Below are positions 7,924 through 16,120 of a stretch of DNA of 41,408 nt, piece after piece (positions within the stretch are counted from its first letter, which is position 1; each line of letters opens with the position of its first letter). Origin of the DNA: Candidatus Rikenella faecigallinarum. GTDB lineage: Bacteria > Bacteroidota > Bacteroidia > Bacteroidales > Rikenellaceae. The position numbers and the translations under genes were made by a program. The stretch is taken from assembly GCA_019113395.1 (NCBI GenBank), contig DXHL01000003.1, positions 1-41,408 of the forward strand. The letters run 5' to 3'. Under the pieces are notes generated by a model, which saw nothing but the letters and a program-made list of their open reading frames with translations, did not search any database and had not been told where the DNA came from.

Positions 7924-8067
7924 GGTGATGGGGAATCGAAGGAGCGGGATAAGGGGGAGTAATCCGCAGGGATATCCGTGTAGGGGAAGAGGGGGAAGGT
8001 GCAGGGAGCAGCTCAGCCTCTCCCGAAGGGAAGAGCGCGCAAAGAGCAGATAAACCCCAAGCGAGGA
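7901..8067 (+). repeat. Conserved 3' tail of silent cassette 2
   Basis: Starts inside the codons for SVRCVQE and runs about 145 bp past the stop. It matches 252-416 and 23796-23963 (both minus). Similarity to the cassette 3 tail continues another ~75 bp (8068-8142 against 23721-23795), through GGAGCCAGTGGAGTTTAGGGT. Confidence 0.85.
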
Positions 8068-8611
8068 AACCCTAACCCGAGCAGTACCGGACCGGAGCCA
8101 GTGGAGTTTAGGGTAAAGGCTGCTTGGCTGGAGTGCCTAGCGGCACCAAGCCTCAGCAGCCCCATGGCTCCGGCCTGACACGGTTGCTACGCAACCGCTT
8201 TTGCCGAATATTAATTAGTTGGATGTGTGAAACTAACACCTCAGGGCGAAGCCGGCGCAGCATGCTCGCCTCAGAACAGGCCTCCGCATGGGGCGGCTTC
8301 GGCCTGCAACGGTTGCTTACGCAACCGTATTTTCTCAGACATTAATTAGCTGGCGCGCCAAACAATAACTTATCAACTCCTAATGCCAAGCGAAGACGAC
8401 TGCGAGAGCAGTCGTGCAGGCCGGAACCACCCCCGGTGGAGGCCTGCGCTAAAGCGCAATCCCCCACTGGTTCCGTCCTGAAAACGCTTTGTGGCTTGAC
8501 ACGAGTCGGCTCAAGTGCCGAACAGAATACCGGGTTGCCCCGCAACCGCTTTGTCGTGGATACAAGCGGAATCGCGTGCCATATGGCAACGACACCACAC
8601 GGACAACCACC
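8068..8611. repeat. Hairpin array downstream of silent cassette 2
   Basis: No credible gene in about 540 bp. 8094-8171 is a long imperfect hairpin: outer arms GGAGCCA/TGGCTCC, then GGCTGC with GCAGCC, GGCT with AGCC, and GTGCC with GGCAC around a TAGC loop. 8423-8474 is a second palindrome with arms GGAACCA/TGGTTCC and inner GCGC stem, an inverted copy of 2-53. Short GGTTGC..GCAACC hairpins recur near 8180, 8310 and 8535. A ~56-bp direct repeat (8166-8221 and 8297-8353) includes one of these hairpins plus ATTAATTAG. The array ends at the stop of the convergent cca gene. Confidence 0.75.
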
Positions 8612-10051
8612 TTAGCGGACAGACTCTTGCGAAACCCGTTGGAGGCCTTCACGCTCCGCCAAACGCTCCATCAACGCATAAGCTGCAGCATAGTCATTCG
8701 GAATTTCCCCGTCAAGGATGGCATTTTTGATTTGCTCTTTGATAACCCCGATGGTACGGCACGGCGGCAAACCATAGGTGGACATAATCAATTCACCGGT
8801 AATGGGCGGTTGGAAATTGCGAATGTGGTCCTTCTCCTCAATTTCCTTCATTTTGCGGCGCACCAGTGCAAAGTTGGCCAAATAACGCCGCACTTTGGCA
8901 TCGTTACCCGAGGTGATATCCGCTTCGCAAAGGGTCATGAGGTCTTCCACATCGTCACCCGCTTCGAACAGCAATCGACGAACGGCGGAATCCGTGACTT
9001 CGTCTTCCGAGAGGATAATCGGACGAAGGTGCAAAGAAACCAACTTCTGCACATATTTCATTCGTTCGTCCAGCGGCAGTTTTTGCTCACGGAAAATGGC
9101 CGGAATCATTTTGGAACCCACGACCTCATGGCCATGAAACGTCCAGCCGACACGGTCGTCCCACGCTTTGGTGCGGGGTTTCCCGATATCATGCAACAGG
9201 GCCACCCAACGCAGCCAGATATTGTCCGTATGCGGAACAATATTGTCCAGGACCTTGAGTGTATGGATGAAGTTGTCTTTGTGCGCTCGTCCGCGTACCG
9301 TTTCCACCCCCTTGAGTTTCACCAGTTGTGGAAAAATCAATTCGAGCAACCCGCATTCGTCGAACAGCCGCCAACCCTTCGACGGACGCGGCGAAGACAT
9401 GATTTTTTCGATTTCCGTGGCAATACGCTCCCGCGAAATAATCCGGATGCGTTCCCGATTGCGTCGGATGGCTGCAAAGGTTTCGGGTTCGATACGAAAG
9501 TCGAGCTGCGTGGCAAAACGGATAGCTCGTACCATCCGCAGCGGGTCATCCGAAAAGGTGGTATCGGGGTCAAGCGGCGTGCGAATCAGCTGCGCCTCCA
9601 TATCCTCCATTCCCTCGAACGGATCTACCAACTCTCCGAAATTCGAGGCATTCAGCCCGAAAGCCATGGCATTAATTGTAAAGTCGCGCCGCCGCTGGTC
9701 ATCCTCCATGGAGCCGTCTTCCACGATGGGTTTGCGACTGTCAGCACGATAGGACTCGCGCCGTGCGCCGACAAACTCCACCTCCCACTCCCCCACGCGC
9801 AGCATGGCCGTTCCGAAATTGCGGAAGACATTGACTTTGCTGTGGGTCTCGCGTCCAAGCTCTTCGGCCACGGCAATACCGCCACCCGTTCCACCCCCGA
9901 CAATAACCACATCAATATCGGTACAAGGGCGCATCAGGTAGTAGTCCCGCACAAAACCGCCTATCACATAGGCCTGCACTCCGCGACGGTCGGCAATGGT
10001 TCCGATTTTGCGGAAGAGCGGGTCTGTCAGGGCTCGGTTAGCGTTGGGCAT
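8612..10051 (-). CDS. cca: CCA-adding tRNA nucleotidyltransferase with HD domain
   Basis: Adds or repairs the 3'-terminal CCA of tRNAs. The 479-residue protein has the class II nucleotidyltransferase head near its start, [12 protein letters not shown] followed by [12 protein letters not shown], where D45 and D47 would bind metal. Next come [12 protein letters not shown] and the neck motif [17 protein letters not shown], and a C-terminal HD phosphohydrolase-like domain with [11 protein letters not shown]. Length and layout match the Bacteroidetes enzymes. The ATG at 10051 is the family start; the open frame extends upstream only because it overlaps pdxJ. It overlaps the pdxJ stop by 14 bp, implying coupling. 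Its 3' end abuts the hairpin array of cassette 2. Confidence 0.93.
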   Translation of the reverse strand: MPNANRALTDPLFRKIGTIADRRGVQAYVIGGFVRDYYLMRPCTDIDVVIVGGGTGGGIAVAEELGRETHSKVNVFRNFGTAMLRVGEWEVEFVGARRESYRADSRKPIVEDGSMEDDQRRRDFTINAMAFGLNASNFGELVDPFEGMEDMEAQLIRTPLDPDTTFSDDPLRMVRAIRFATQLDFRIEPETFAAIRRNRERIRIISRERIATEIEKIMSSPRPSKGWRLFDECGLLELIFPQLVKLKGVETVRGRAHKDNFIHTLKVLDNIVPHTDNIWLRWVALLHDIGKPRTKAWDDRVGWTFHGHEVVGSKMIPAIFREQKLPLDERMKYVQKLVSLHLRPIILSEDEVTDSAVRRLLFEAGDDVEDLMTLCEADITSGNDAKVRRYLANFALVRRKMKEIEEKDHIRNFQPPITGELIMSTYGLPPCRTIGVIKEQIKNAILDGEIPNDYAAAYALMERLAEREGLQRVSQESVR

Positions 10052-10772
10052 GGACAGCGTTTTGGAGTTTTTGGAGGTAAAGGCGAACGGTATTTTCGAG
10101 TCCGAGGTAGAGGGCTTCGGAGATAAGGGCGTGGCCGATGGAGACCTCCAGTAGACCCGGAACGTGCGCCGCAAAATATTCGAGATTTTCGAGACTGAGG
10201 TCATGGCCGGCATTGACCCCGAGGCCGCAGTCACAGGCTGTTCGGGCAGCTTCGACAAACGGAGCCGCGGCACGGGCCGGGTCAGCGGCATAGGCCGTGG
10301 CGTAGGCCTCGGTGTAGAGTTCGACACGGTCGGTACCGGTGGCCACAGCCGCCTCCACCATACGCGGGTCGGCATCCACAAAGATGGAGACGCGGATGCC
10401 GTTCTCCTTGAACCGTGCCACGATGTCGCGCAGCAGGTCTCGGTTTTTCACGGTATCCCAGCCGGCATTCGAGGTGATGGCGTCGGGAGCATCGGGGACC
10501 AGCGTCACTTGTGCCGGCCGCACCTCGTTCACCAGGTCGATAAAACGGCCACCCGGGTAACCTTCTATGTTGAATTCCGTGGTTAGCAGCGGTTTCAGTG
10601 CCCGCACGTCGGCATAGCGGATATGGCGTTCGTCGGGACGGGGATGGACCGTGATGCCTTCCGCGCCGAAACGTTCGATATTCCGGGCTGCTTCCAGCAC
10701 ATCGGGCATATTTCCTCCGCGCGAATTGCGCAGGGTCGCAATCTTATTGATGTTTACGCTTAACTTGGTCAT
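10038..10772 (-). CDS. pdxJ: Pyridoxine 5'-phosphate synthase PdxJ
   Basis: Condenses 1-deoxy-D-xylulose 5-phosphate with 3-amino-2-oxopropyl phosphate to form pyridoxine 5'-phosphate in the DXP-dependent vitamin B6 pathway. The 244-residue length is typical. Family hallmarks are the opening [37 protein letters not shown] with the phosphate-contacting [13 protein letters not shown] and the C-terminal [15 protein letters not shown]. It is co-directional with cca and overlaps it by 14 bp; it diverges from nadK. A TAnnTTTG element on the minus strand lies about 105 bp upstream. Confidence 0.97.
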   Translation of the reverse strand: MTKLSVNINKIATLRNSRGGNMPDVLEAARNIERFGAEGITVHPRPDERHIRYADVRALKPLLTTEFNIEGYPGGRFIDLVNEVRPAQVTLVPDAPDAITSNAGWDTVKNRDLLRDIVARFKENGIRVSIFVDADPRMVEAAVATGTDRVELYTEAYATAYAADPARAAAPFVEAARTACDCGLGVNAGHDLSLENLEYFAAHVPGLLEVSIGHALISEALYLGLENTVRLYLQKLQNAVHAQR

Positions 10773-10782
10773 AATTTTTGAG

Positions 10783-10790
10783 TATTTTTG
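10783..10790 (+). promoter_or_regulatory. Possible promoter -7 element for nadK
   Basis: TATTTTTG on the plus strand fits TAnnTTTG. It would give a leader of about 110 nt before the nadK ATG at 10908. No -33 box was recognised. Confidence 0.35.
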
Positions 10791-10877
10791 TCTTCATCGG
10801 GTCTGCAACCCTACGGGAACCACCACGCCGTTCTGAGCGGCCGCGGTACGTTTCACGCACCACACGTTTGCAGCCGA

Positions 10878-10885
10878 CAAAGATA
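10878..10885 (-). promoter_or_regulatory. Possible promoter -7 element for pdxJ-cca
   Basis: TATCTTTG on the minus strand fits TAnnTTTG, with a predicted leader of about 100 nt before pdxJ. It lies beyond the plus-strand element at 10783, so the pdxJ and nadK transcripts would overlap at their 5' ends. Confidence 0.4.
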
Positions 10886-10907
10886 CGAAATTTTGAACCA
10901 CCCGTTT

Positions 10908-11696
10908 ATGAAAATTGCCCTGTACTCGCGTCCCGAGAATCCGGCACTGCCCGTCATCACCGAGCAGCTGGAGCAGCGCGGGCTCCCCTATACACTGAAC
11001 CCCTCTTCGGTCGAGGGTTATGACCTGGCGTTGAGTTTCGGGGGTGACGGCACCTTCCTGAGCACCGTCCGCAAAATGGGCGGACATCCGATTCCGATAT
11101 TGGGGATTAACTCGGGTCGGTTGGGTTTTATGGCGGCCGTTGCCCTGGAGGAGATTGCCACGGCGCTGGATGAACTGCACGAAGGACAATACACGGTCGA
11201 AGAGCGGACCTTGCTGCAGGTTGCGGGCGATGCGTGCGGGCTGGCGGCCAACGAATTTACGCTCCAGAAGGCCGGCACGGCGATGATTTCGGTCGAAATT
11301 GCCGTGGACGGAGAACATGTGGCAACCTACTGGGCCGACGGGGTGATTGTCTCGACATCGACCGGCTCGACCGCCTACTCGATGAGTGTCGGCGGAGCCA
11401 TTTTGGCACCGGGGTGTCGGTGTTTCATTCTCTCGCCCATTGCCCCGCACAACCTGAACATACGGCCGCTGGTAGTACCGGACACCAGTGCAATACGGCT
11501 GACGGTGGGCACCCGCAACGGGGGTGAAGCCATCGCGACCATTGACAACCGCGAACGGATGGTGGCCAACGGGAGTACTTTTGAGTTATCGCGTGCCGAC
11601 CATCGGCTGCGGGTGATACGCCCTGCGGGCAACTCCTTTTACAAGACCCTGCGGAACAAGTTATTGTGGGGAGTCGATGCGCGGAACAGCAACTAA
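10908..11696 (+). CDS. nadK: NAD kinase
   Basis: Phosphorylates NAD to NADP. The 262-residue protein carries the catalytic GGDGTFL motif (residues 45-51), GINSGRLGFM, the NE motif in AANEFTL, and the conserved glycine-rich VSTSTGSTAYSMSVGG. Family starts resemble MKIALYSRP, so the ATG at 10908 is preferred over the open frame reaching back to 10788. It is slightly shorter than many bacterial homologues (about 290) because the N-terminal helix region is compact. It is divergent from pdxJ and convergent with def across a strong hairpin. Confidence 0.96.
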   Translation: MKIALYSRPENPALPVITEQLEQRGLPYTLNPSSVEGYDLALSFGGDGTFLSTVRKMGGHPIPILGINSGRLGFMAAVALEEIATALDELHEGQYTVEERTLLQVAGDACGLAANEFTLQKAGTAMISVEIAVDGEHVATYWADGVIVSTSTGSTAYSMSVGGAILAPGCRCFILSPIAPHNLNIRPLVVPDTSAIRLTVGTRNGGEAIATIDNRERMVANGSTFELSRADHRLRVIRPAGNSFYKTLRNKLLWGVDARNSN

Positions 11697-11717
11697 ATAC
11701 GTAAGAGACCCATAGCA

Positions 11718-11756
11718 TTTGGGGCCGTCGGAAATGCATTTTCCGACGGCCCCAAA
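11718..11756. terminator. Bidirectional hairpin between nadK and def
   Basis: A perfect 17-bp stem, TTTGGGGCCGTCGGAAA with TTTCCGACGGCCCCAAA, around a TGCAT loop, placed between the convergent stops. No long T-run follows on either strand, but the stem itself ends in TTT/AAA. Confidence 0.75.
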
Positions 11757-11771
11757 CGTAAATCCCGCTCC

Positions 11772-12329
11772 CTACTTGCCGAGCTTGCAACGGTACGACG
11801 CCCGATACTTACCCTTCGTAAAGGCCTGTAACTTCGACTTGATAAGGTTCTTCCGAATCGGCGCCACGCGGTCCGTAAAGACGATGCCGTCGATGTGGTC
11901 ATACTCGTGCTGAATGACCCGTGCCGGATATCCATCGAACTCCTCATCGCGCGGTTGCAACTTTTCGTCCAGGTAGCGAATCCGAATTTTCGACGGCCGC
12001 ACCACATCTTCGTTCAGCCCGGGCAGACTCAGACACCCTTCGCCCATCTTCACCTCTGCCCCGCTCCGTTCGTAAATCTCGGCATTGATAAAGACCTGTT
12101 TGAGCGGCATCCCCTTGGGAATCTCCTTGGCCACGGAGGTCAGGTCGATGCAGAAGAGGCGAATCGGCAGCCCCACCTGCGGAGCCGCCAGCCCTACCCC
12201 ATCGGCCTCAAACATCGTCTCAAACATGTTGTCAATCAATCCCTTCAAATTCGGATAGGTCGCCGCATCAATGTCCTGCGCCACTTCGCGCAACACCGAC
12301 GACCCGTACACATAAATCGGTAATATCAT
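11772..12329 (-). CDS. def: Peptide deformylase
   Basis: Removes the N-formyl group from nascent proteins, using a metal-bound active site. All three motifs are present in the 185-residue protein: GVGLAAPQVG (44-53), EGCLSLPG with ligand C99, and QHEYDHIDG with ligands H141 and H145 and catalytic E142. Start ATG at 12329 (MILPIYVYG) fits the family; upstream in-frame residues are basic and unrelated. It lies 51 bp after ruvX on the same strand, a common Bacteroidetes pair. The C-terminus ends in a basic KYRASYRCKLGK tail. Confidence 0.97.
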   Translation of the reverse strand: MILPIYVYGSSVLREVAQDIDAATYPNLKGLIDNMFETMFEADGVGLAAPQVGLPIRLFCIDLTSVAKEIPKGMPLKQVFINAEIYERSGAEVKMGEGCLSLPGLNEDVVRPSKIRIRYLDEKLQPRDEEFDGYPARVIQHEYDHIDGIVFTDRVAPIRKNLIKSKLQAFTKGKYRASYRCKLGK

Positions 12330-12380
12330 GGTTTTTCTCTCCTTTTTCCGTATTAACATTCACTGTCTCGGGACGGAGGT

Positions 12381-12815
12381 CTACCCTCGCTCGCTCCGTA
12401 CCGCTGCCGACTCTAAATAAGACTGCAGGATTATCACCGCACTCACCCGGTCCACCAACCCCTTGTCCGTGCGCCGCGTCATCTTCTTCACCCCACCCTC
12501 GATAATGGCCCGATGCGCCAGCACCGACGTAAAACGCTCGTCGTAGAACACCACCGGTATCTCGGGCAGCACCTTCCGCAAACGGTTCACAAACGGCGTG
12601 ATATAGCGCTGCGATTCCGACGGCTCGCCGTTCATCTGACGAGGCTCCCCTATCACAAACCGCTCCACCTCGTTCTCCGCCACATAGCGTTGCAGATACT
12701 CCACCACCTCATGAGCCGCCACCGTCGCCAGTGGGGTCGCTATCAACTGCAGGGGGTCGGTCACCGCCAACCCCACCCGCTTGCGCCCATAGTCTATCGC
12801 GAGGATACGTCCCAT
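12381..12815 (-). CDS. ruvX: Putative pre-16S rRNA nuclease / Holliday junction resolvase-like RuvX (YqgF)
   Basis: A 144-residue RNase H-fold protein of the YqgF family. In E. coli the homologue matures the 5' end of 16S rRNA; the resolvase role is by fold analogy. Visible motifs are ILAIDYGRKRVGLAVTDP with the first catalytic Asp, VIGEPRQMNGEPSE, FYDERFTS, and the late Asp near KGLVDRVSAVIIL. Start ATG at 12815 (MGRILAIDYG) chosen over an upstream alternative at 12869. It lies divergent from the sulfatase and upstream of def. Confidence 0.93.
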   Translation of the reverse strand: MGRILAIDYGRKRVGLAVTDPLQLIATPLATVAAHEVVEYLQRYVAENEVERFVIGEPRQMNGEPSESQRYITPFVNRLRKVLPEIPVVFYDERFTSVLAHRAIIEGGVKKMTRRTDKGLVDRVSAVIILQSYLESAAVRSERG

Positions 12816-12825
12816 AATTCCACCG

Positions 12826-12833
12826 CAAAAATA
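12826..12833 (-). promoter_or_regulatory. Possible promoter -7 element for ruvX-def
   Basis: TATTTTTG on the minus strand fits TAnnTTTG but ends only 10 bp before the ruvX ATG, so the leader would be only a few bases. Confidence 0.35.
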
Positions 12834-12855
12834 ACGAATAAAACCGACCTTTTCG

Positions 12856-12863
12856 TACCTTTG
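12856..12863 (+). promoter_or_regulatory. Promoter -7 element for the sulfatase
   Basis: TACCTTTG fits TAnnTTTG and ends 20 bp before the ATG at 12884. Confidence 0.5.
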
Positions 12864-12883
12864 AACCACTAACCCATCGTTTC

Positions 12884-14398
12884 ATGAAACAAACCCTCTC
12901 AACTCTGGCAGCTTTGGCAGCCTTAGGGACGGCTGCGGCTGCACAGCACGACCGCCCCAATGTTATTCTCATCATGACCGACCAGCACCGATTCGACTAC
13001 ATCGGAGCGGTCAATTCGGAGATTGAAACCCCCAACCTGGATGCCCTGGCAGCCGACGGAGTGCTCTTTACCCACGGCTACAGCTCCACCCCGAGCAGCA
13101 CACCGGCTCGCGCGGGGCTGCTCACCGGACAGGCGCCCTGGCACCACGGACTGATTGGCTACGTGCCGTTTATCGCACCCGAATACCCTGTTCAGCTGCC
13201 CCAACTGATGACCGATGCCGGCTATTACAGCTACGGCATCGGCAAGATGCACTGGCATCCGCAACGCTCCCTGCGGGGTTTTGTCGCTACGGAGCTCGAC
13301 GAATCGGGACGTGTCGAAGACCCGGGCTTTGTGAGCGACTATCGGCAATGGTTCGCACGCGTAGCCCCCGGCCTCAACCCCGATTCGAGCCACATGGACT
13401 GGAACGGCCACAGCGCACAAGCCTATCCACTGGCCGACACACTGCACCCGACGTGGTGGACCGGTGAGCGGGCCGTGCGCCTTATCGAAGGTTACGACCG
13501 CGACGAGCCGCTCTTCCTGAAGGTCTCGTTTGCCCGCCCCCACAGCCCGTACGACCCCCCGAAACGGTTTTTAGAGTTGTACGAGGGTAAAACGCTCTCC
13601 GCCCCGGCCACCGGCGACTGGGATTCGACCTATTCGACCCGCTACGGCCACGACCCGCTGCGCCGCCCCGATGCCGCATACGGCGATTTCGGAGCGGATT
13701 ACGCCCAAAACTCACGCAAATACTACGCGGCGAACGTCTCTTTCATCGACGAACAGGTCGGGCGAATCATTGCCGCCCTCAAGGCGCGTGGCCTGTACGA
13801 CAACTCGCTGATTCTCTTCGTCTCGGACCACGGCGACATGCTCGGCGACCACTACCACTGGCGCAAGACCTACGCCTACGAAGGGTCGGCCCACGTGCCC
13901 TTTATTGTCCGTCCGCCACAGGGGATGCGCCTGAAGGTCAAACGCGGCACCACACGGGACGAACTGGTCGAAATACGGGACATTCTCCCGACCTTTCTCG
14001 ATGCCGCAGAGGCCGAGATACCTGAGGCTGTGGACGGCGAGTCGATATTGAGTCTGCTGCGCAACCCTTCGCGCGCCTCGTGGCGCACCACCCTCGACCT
14101 CGAACACACGGGAAGTTACGGAGGCAGCAGCTGGGTGGCGCTGGTGGACGGACCGTATAAGTACATCTGGTTCTACAACAACGGCACCGAACAGCTTTTC
14201 GACCTGGAGGCAGACCCGTACGAGTGTCATGACCTGCACGCCTCACCCGAACAGACCGAACGCATGGCCTCTTTCCGCCAACAGATGGCCGACCACCTGC
14301 GCGAACGGGGACCGGAATGGGTAGCCGAGGACGGCACACTCAAAATCGTCAAACGGAACTCGCCCAAAACACCCCATTTCCCCGCCGAATCCAAATAA
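12884..14398 (+). CDS. Secreted Ser-type sulfatase
   Basis: A 504-residue sulfatase of the alkaline phosphatase superfamily (S1 family), likely periplasmic. Residues 1-20 form a signal peptide ending in AAAAQ. The metal site begins NVILIMTDQHR. The formylglycine motif is S72-T-P-A-R76 within STPSSTPARAGLLTG: a Ser rather than Cys, so activation needs an anaerobic sulfatase-maturating radical SAM enzyme. Further metal residues are in LFVSDHGDMLGDH. The C-terminal ELFDLEADPYECHDL is usual. Gut Bacteroidetes use such enzymes on host mucin or glycosaminoglycan sulfates or dietary polysaccharides; the substrate here cannot be assigned. No SusC/D pair or maturase lies nearby, so it is a stand-alone gene with its own promoter. 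Confidence 0.93.
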   Translation: MKQTLSTLAALAALGTAAAAQHDRPNVILIMTDQHRFDYIGAVNSEIETPNLDALAADGVLFTHGYSSTPSSTPARAGLLTGQAPWHHGLIGYVPFIAPEYPVQLPQLMTDAGYYSYGIGKMHWHPQRSLRGFVATELDESGRVEDPGFVSDYRQWFARVAPGLNPDSSHMDWNGHSAQAYPLADTLHPTWWTGERAVRLIEGYDRDEPLFLKVSFARPHSPYDPPKRFLELYEGKTLSAPATGDWDSTYSTRYGHDPLRRPDAAYGDFGADYAQNSRKYYAANVSFIDEQVGRIIAALKARGLYDNSLILFVSDHGDMLGDHYHWRKTYAYEGSAHVPFIVRPPQGMRLKVKRGTTRDELVEIRDILPTFLDAAEAEIPEAVDGESILSLLRNPSRASWRTTLDLEHTGSYGGSSWVALVDGPYKYIWFYNNGTEQLFDLEADPYECHDLHASPEQTERMASFRQQMADHLRERGPEWVAEDGTLKIVKRNSPKTPHFPAESK

Positions 14399-14425
14399 TG
14401 CCGCTCGGAAAATCCCGAAAATAAC

Positions 14426-14433
14426 TACCTTTG
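14426..14433 (+). promoter_or_regulatory. Promoter -7 element for glyS
   Basis: TACCTTTG fits TAnnTTTG and ends 24 bp before the glyS ATG at 14458, excluding the upstream TTG start at 14431, which it overlaps. Confidence 0.5.
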
Positions 14434-14457
14434 TTTCTCTATAAATTTTCAAGACCG

Positions 14458-16002
14458 ATGACACAGGAAGAACTTTTCAAAAAACTCATTGCCCACAGCA
14501 AAGAGTACGGGTTTATTTTCCCTTCGAGCGAGATATACGACGGTTTGGCTGCCGTTTACGACTACGGTCAGCTGGGTGTTGAACTGAAGAACAACATCAA
14601 ACGCTACTGGTGGGATGCGATGACCAAACTCCACGACAATATCGTGGGGATTGACGCGGCCATCTTCATGCACCCGAAGACCTGGGAGGCATCGGGCCAC
14701 GTGGGTGCCTTCAACGACCCCCTTATCGACAACAAGGACAGCAAGAAGCGGTATCGTGCCGACGTACTGATTGAGGACTGGATTGCCAAACAGGACGAAA
14801 AAATCGAAAAAGAGGTTGCCAAGGCAGCCAAACGTTTCGGCGATGCGTTCGACCGCGAACAGTTTGTGACGACCAATCAACGCGTACTGGACATCAAAGC
14901 CAAACGCGATGCGGCACACGAAAAGATGACCGCAGTGCTCAACGCCAATGACCTGGCAGGGGTGAAGGCACTGATTGAAGAGCTCGAAATCGTCTGCCCG
15001 ATTAGCGGCACCAAGAATTGGACCGACGTACGGCAGTTCAACCTGATGTTCCAGACCCAGATGGGTTCGACGGCCGATGGCGCCAACACGGTCTATCTGC
15101 GTCCCGAAACCGCGCAGGGGATTTTTGTCAATTTCCTCAATGTCCAGAAAACGGGCCGCATGAAAATCCCCTTCGGGATTGCCCAAATCGGAAAAGCTTT
15201 CCGCAACGAAATCGTTGCCCGTCAGTTTATCTTCCGCATGCGTGAATTCGAACAGATGGAGATGCAGTTCTTCGTCAAACCAGGAACCGAAATGCAGTGG
15301 TTCGAACACTGGCGTCAGTTCCGCATGAGCTGGCACCGTGCGCTGGGCTTCGGCGACGAACACTACCGTTTCCACGACCACGAAAAACTGGCCCACTATG
15401 CCAATGCAGCTACGGACGTGGAATACGAATTCCCGTTCGGTTTCAAAGAGGTCGAAGGGATTCACTCCCGCACCGATTTCGACCTCTCGCAGCACGCCAA
15501 ATTCTCGGGCAAGAAAATCCAGTACTTCGACACCGAGAGCGGCGAAAGCTACACCCCCTATGTGGTCGAAACGTCGATTGGGGTGGACCGTATGTTCCTT
15601 CAGGTCTTCTCGGCCGCCTATACCGAAGAGAAACTCGACAACGGCGAAGAACGCGTCGTGATGCGTTTCCCGGCAGCACTGGCTCCGGTGAAGGTGGCCG
15701 TTCTGCCGCTGGTCAAGAAAGACGGACTGCCCGAGGTGGCACGCAAAATTGTGGACGACCTGAAATTCGACCACTACGTACAGTATGACGAAAAAGACAG
15801 CATCGGGAAACGCTACCGCCGCCAGGACGCCATCGGTACGCCGCTCTGCGTCACGGTAGACCACCAGTCGCTCGAAGATGGCACCGTGACAATTCGCCAT
15901 CGGGATACCATGCAGCAGGAGCGCGTGGCGATTGCCGAACTGCCTCGCATCGTGCACGATATGGTGAGCCTGCGGCCGCTGTTTGCCAAGCTGGTGAAAT
16001 AA
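14458..16002 (+). CDS. glyS: Glycine--tRNA ligase, single-subunit (eukaryote-like) type
   Basis: Charges tRNA-Gly; class II synthetase working as a homodimer. The 514-residue length and motifs fit the alpha2 GlyRS found in Bacteroidetes rather than the GlyQ/GlyS heterotetramer. Visible are GFIFPSSEIYDGLAAVYDYG, MFQTQMGS followed by YLRPETAQGIFVNF, motif 2 around FRNEIVARQFIFRMREFEQ, motif 3 region TSIGVDRMFL, and a C-terminal anticodon-binding domain (VKVAVLPLVKKDGL). An internal charged helical insert (residues ~95-160) is normal for the family. Start at MTQEELFKKL. Ends before a bidirectional hairpin shared with the peptidase gene. Confidence 0.97.
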   Translation: MTQEELFKKLIAHSKEYGFIFPSSEIYDGLAAVYDYGQLGVELKNNIKRYWWDAMTKLHDNIVGIDAAIFMHPKTWEASGHVGAFNDPLIDNKDSKKRYRADVLIEDWIAKQDEKIEKEVAKAAKRFGDAFDREQFVTTNQRVLDIKAKRDAAHEKMTAVLNANDLAGVKALIEELEIVCPISGTKNWTDVRQFNLMFQTQMGSTADGANTVYLRPETAQGIFVNFLNVQKTGRMKIPFGIAQIGKAFRNEIVARQFIFRMREFEQMEMQFFVKPGTEMQWFEHWRQFRMSWHRALGFGDEHYRFHDHEKLAHYANAATDVEYEFPFGFKEVEGIHSRTDFDLSQHAKFSGKKIQYFDTESGESYTPYVVETSIGVDRMFLQVFSAAYTEEKLDNGEERVVMRFPAALAPVKVAVLPLVKKDGLPEVARKIVDDLKFDHYVQYDEKDSIGKRYRRQDAIGTPLCVTVDHQSLEDGTVTIRHRDTMQQERVAIAELPRIVHDMVSLRPLFAKLVK

Positions 16003-16036
16003 TTGCAGAGGAAGGTACCCTCCCTCCTGTCAACTA

Positions 16037-16084
16037 TTTGGGGCCTTGTTTGAATACCAACGGGTATTCAAACAAGGCCCCAAA
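16037..16084. terminator. Bidirectional hairpin between glyS and the DPP4-type gene
   Basis: A perfect long stem, TTTGGGGCCTTGTTTGAATACC with its complement, around an AACG loop, between convergent genes. Confidence 0.8.
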
Positions 16085-16120
16085 ACTTATTGCAGCAGTG
16101 CGAAGTGGCCCAATAAGCCG

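Noticed and set aside
8489-10126. 545-residue frame on the plus strand
   Set aside because: Antisense to cca; His/Arg-rich shadow translation.
14449-15957. 502-residue frame on the minus strand
   Set aside because: Antisense to glyS; no recognisable domain.
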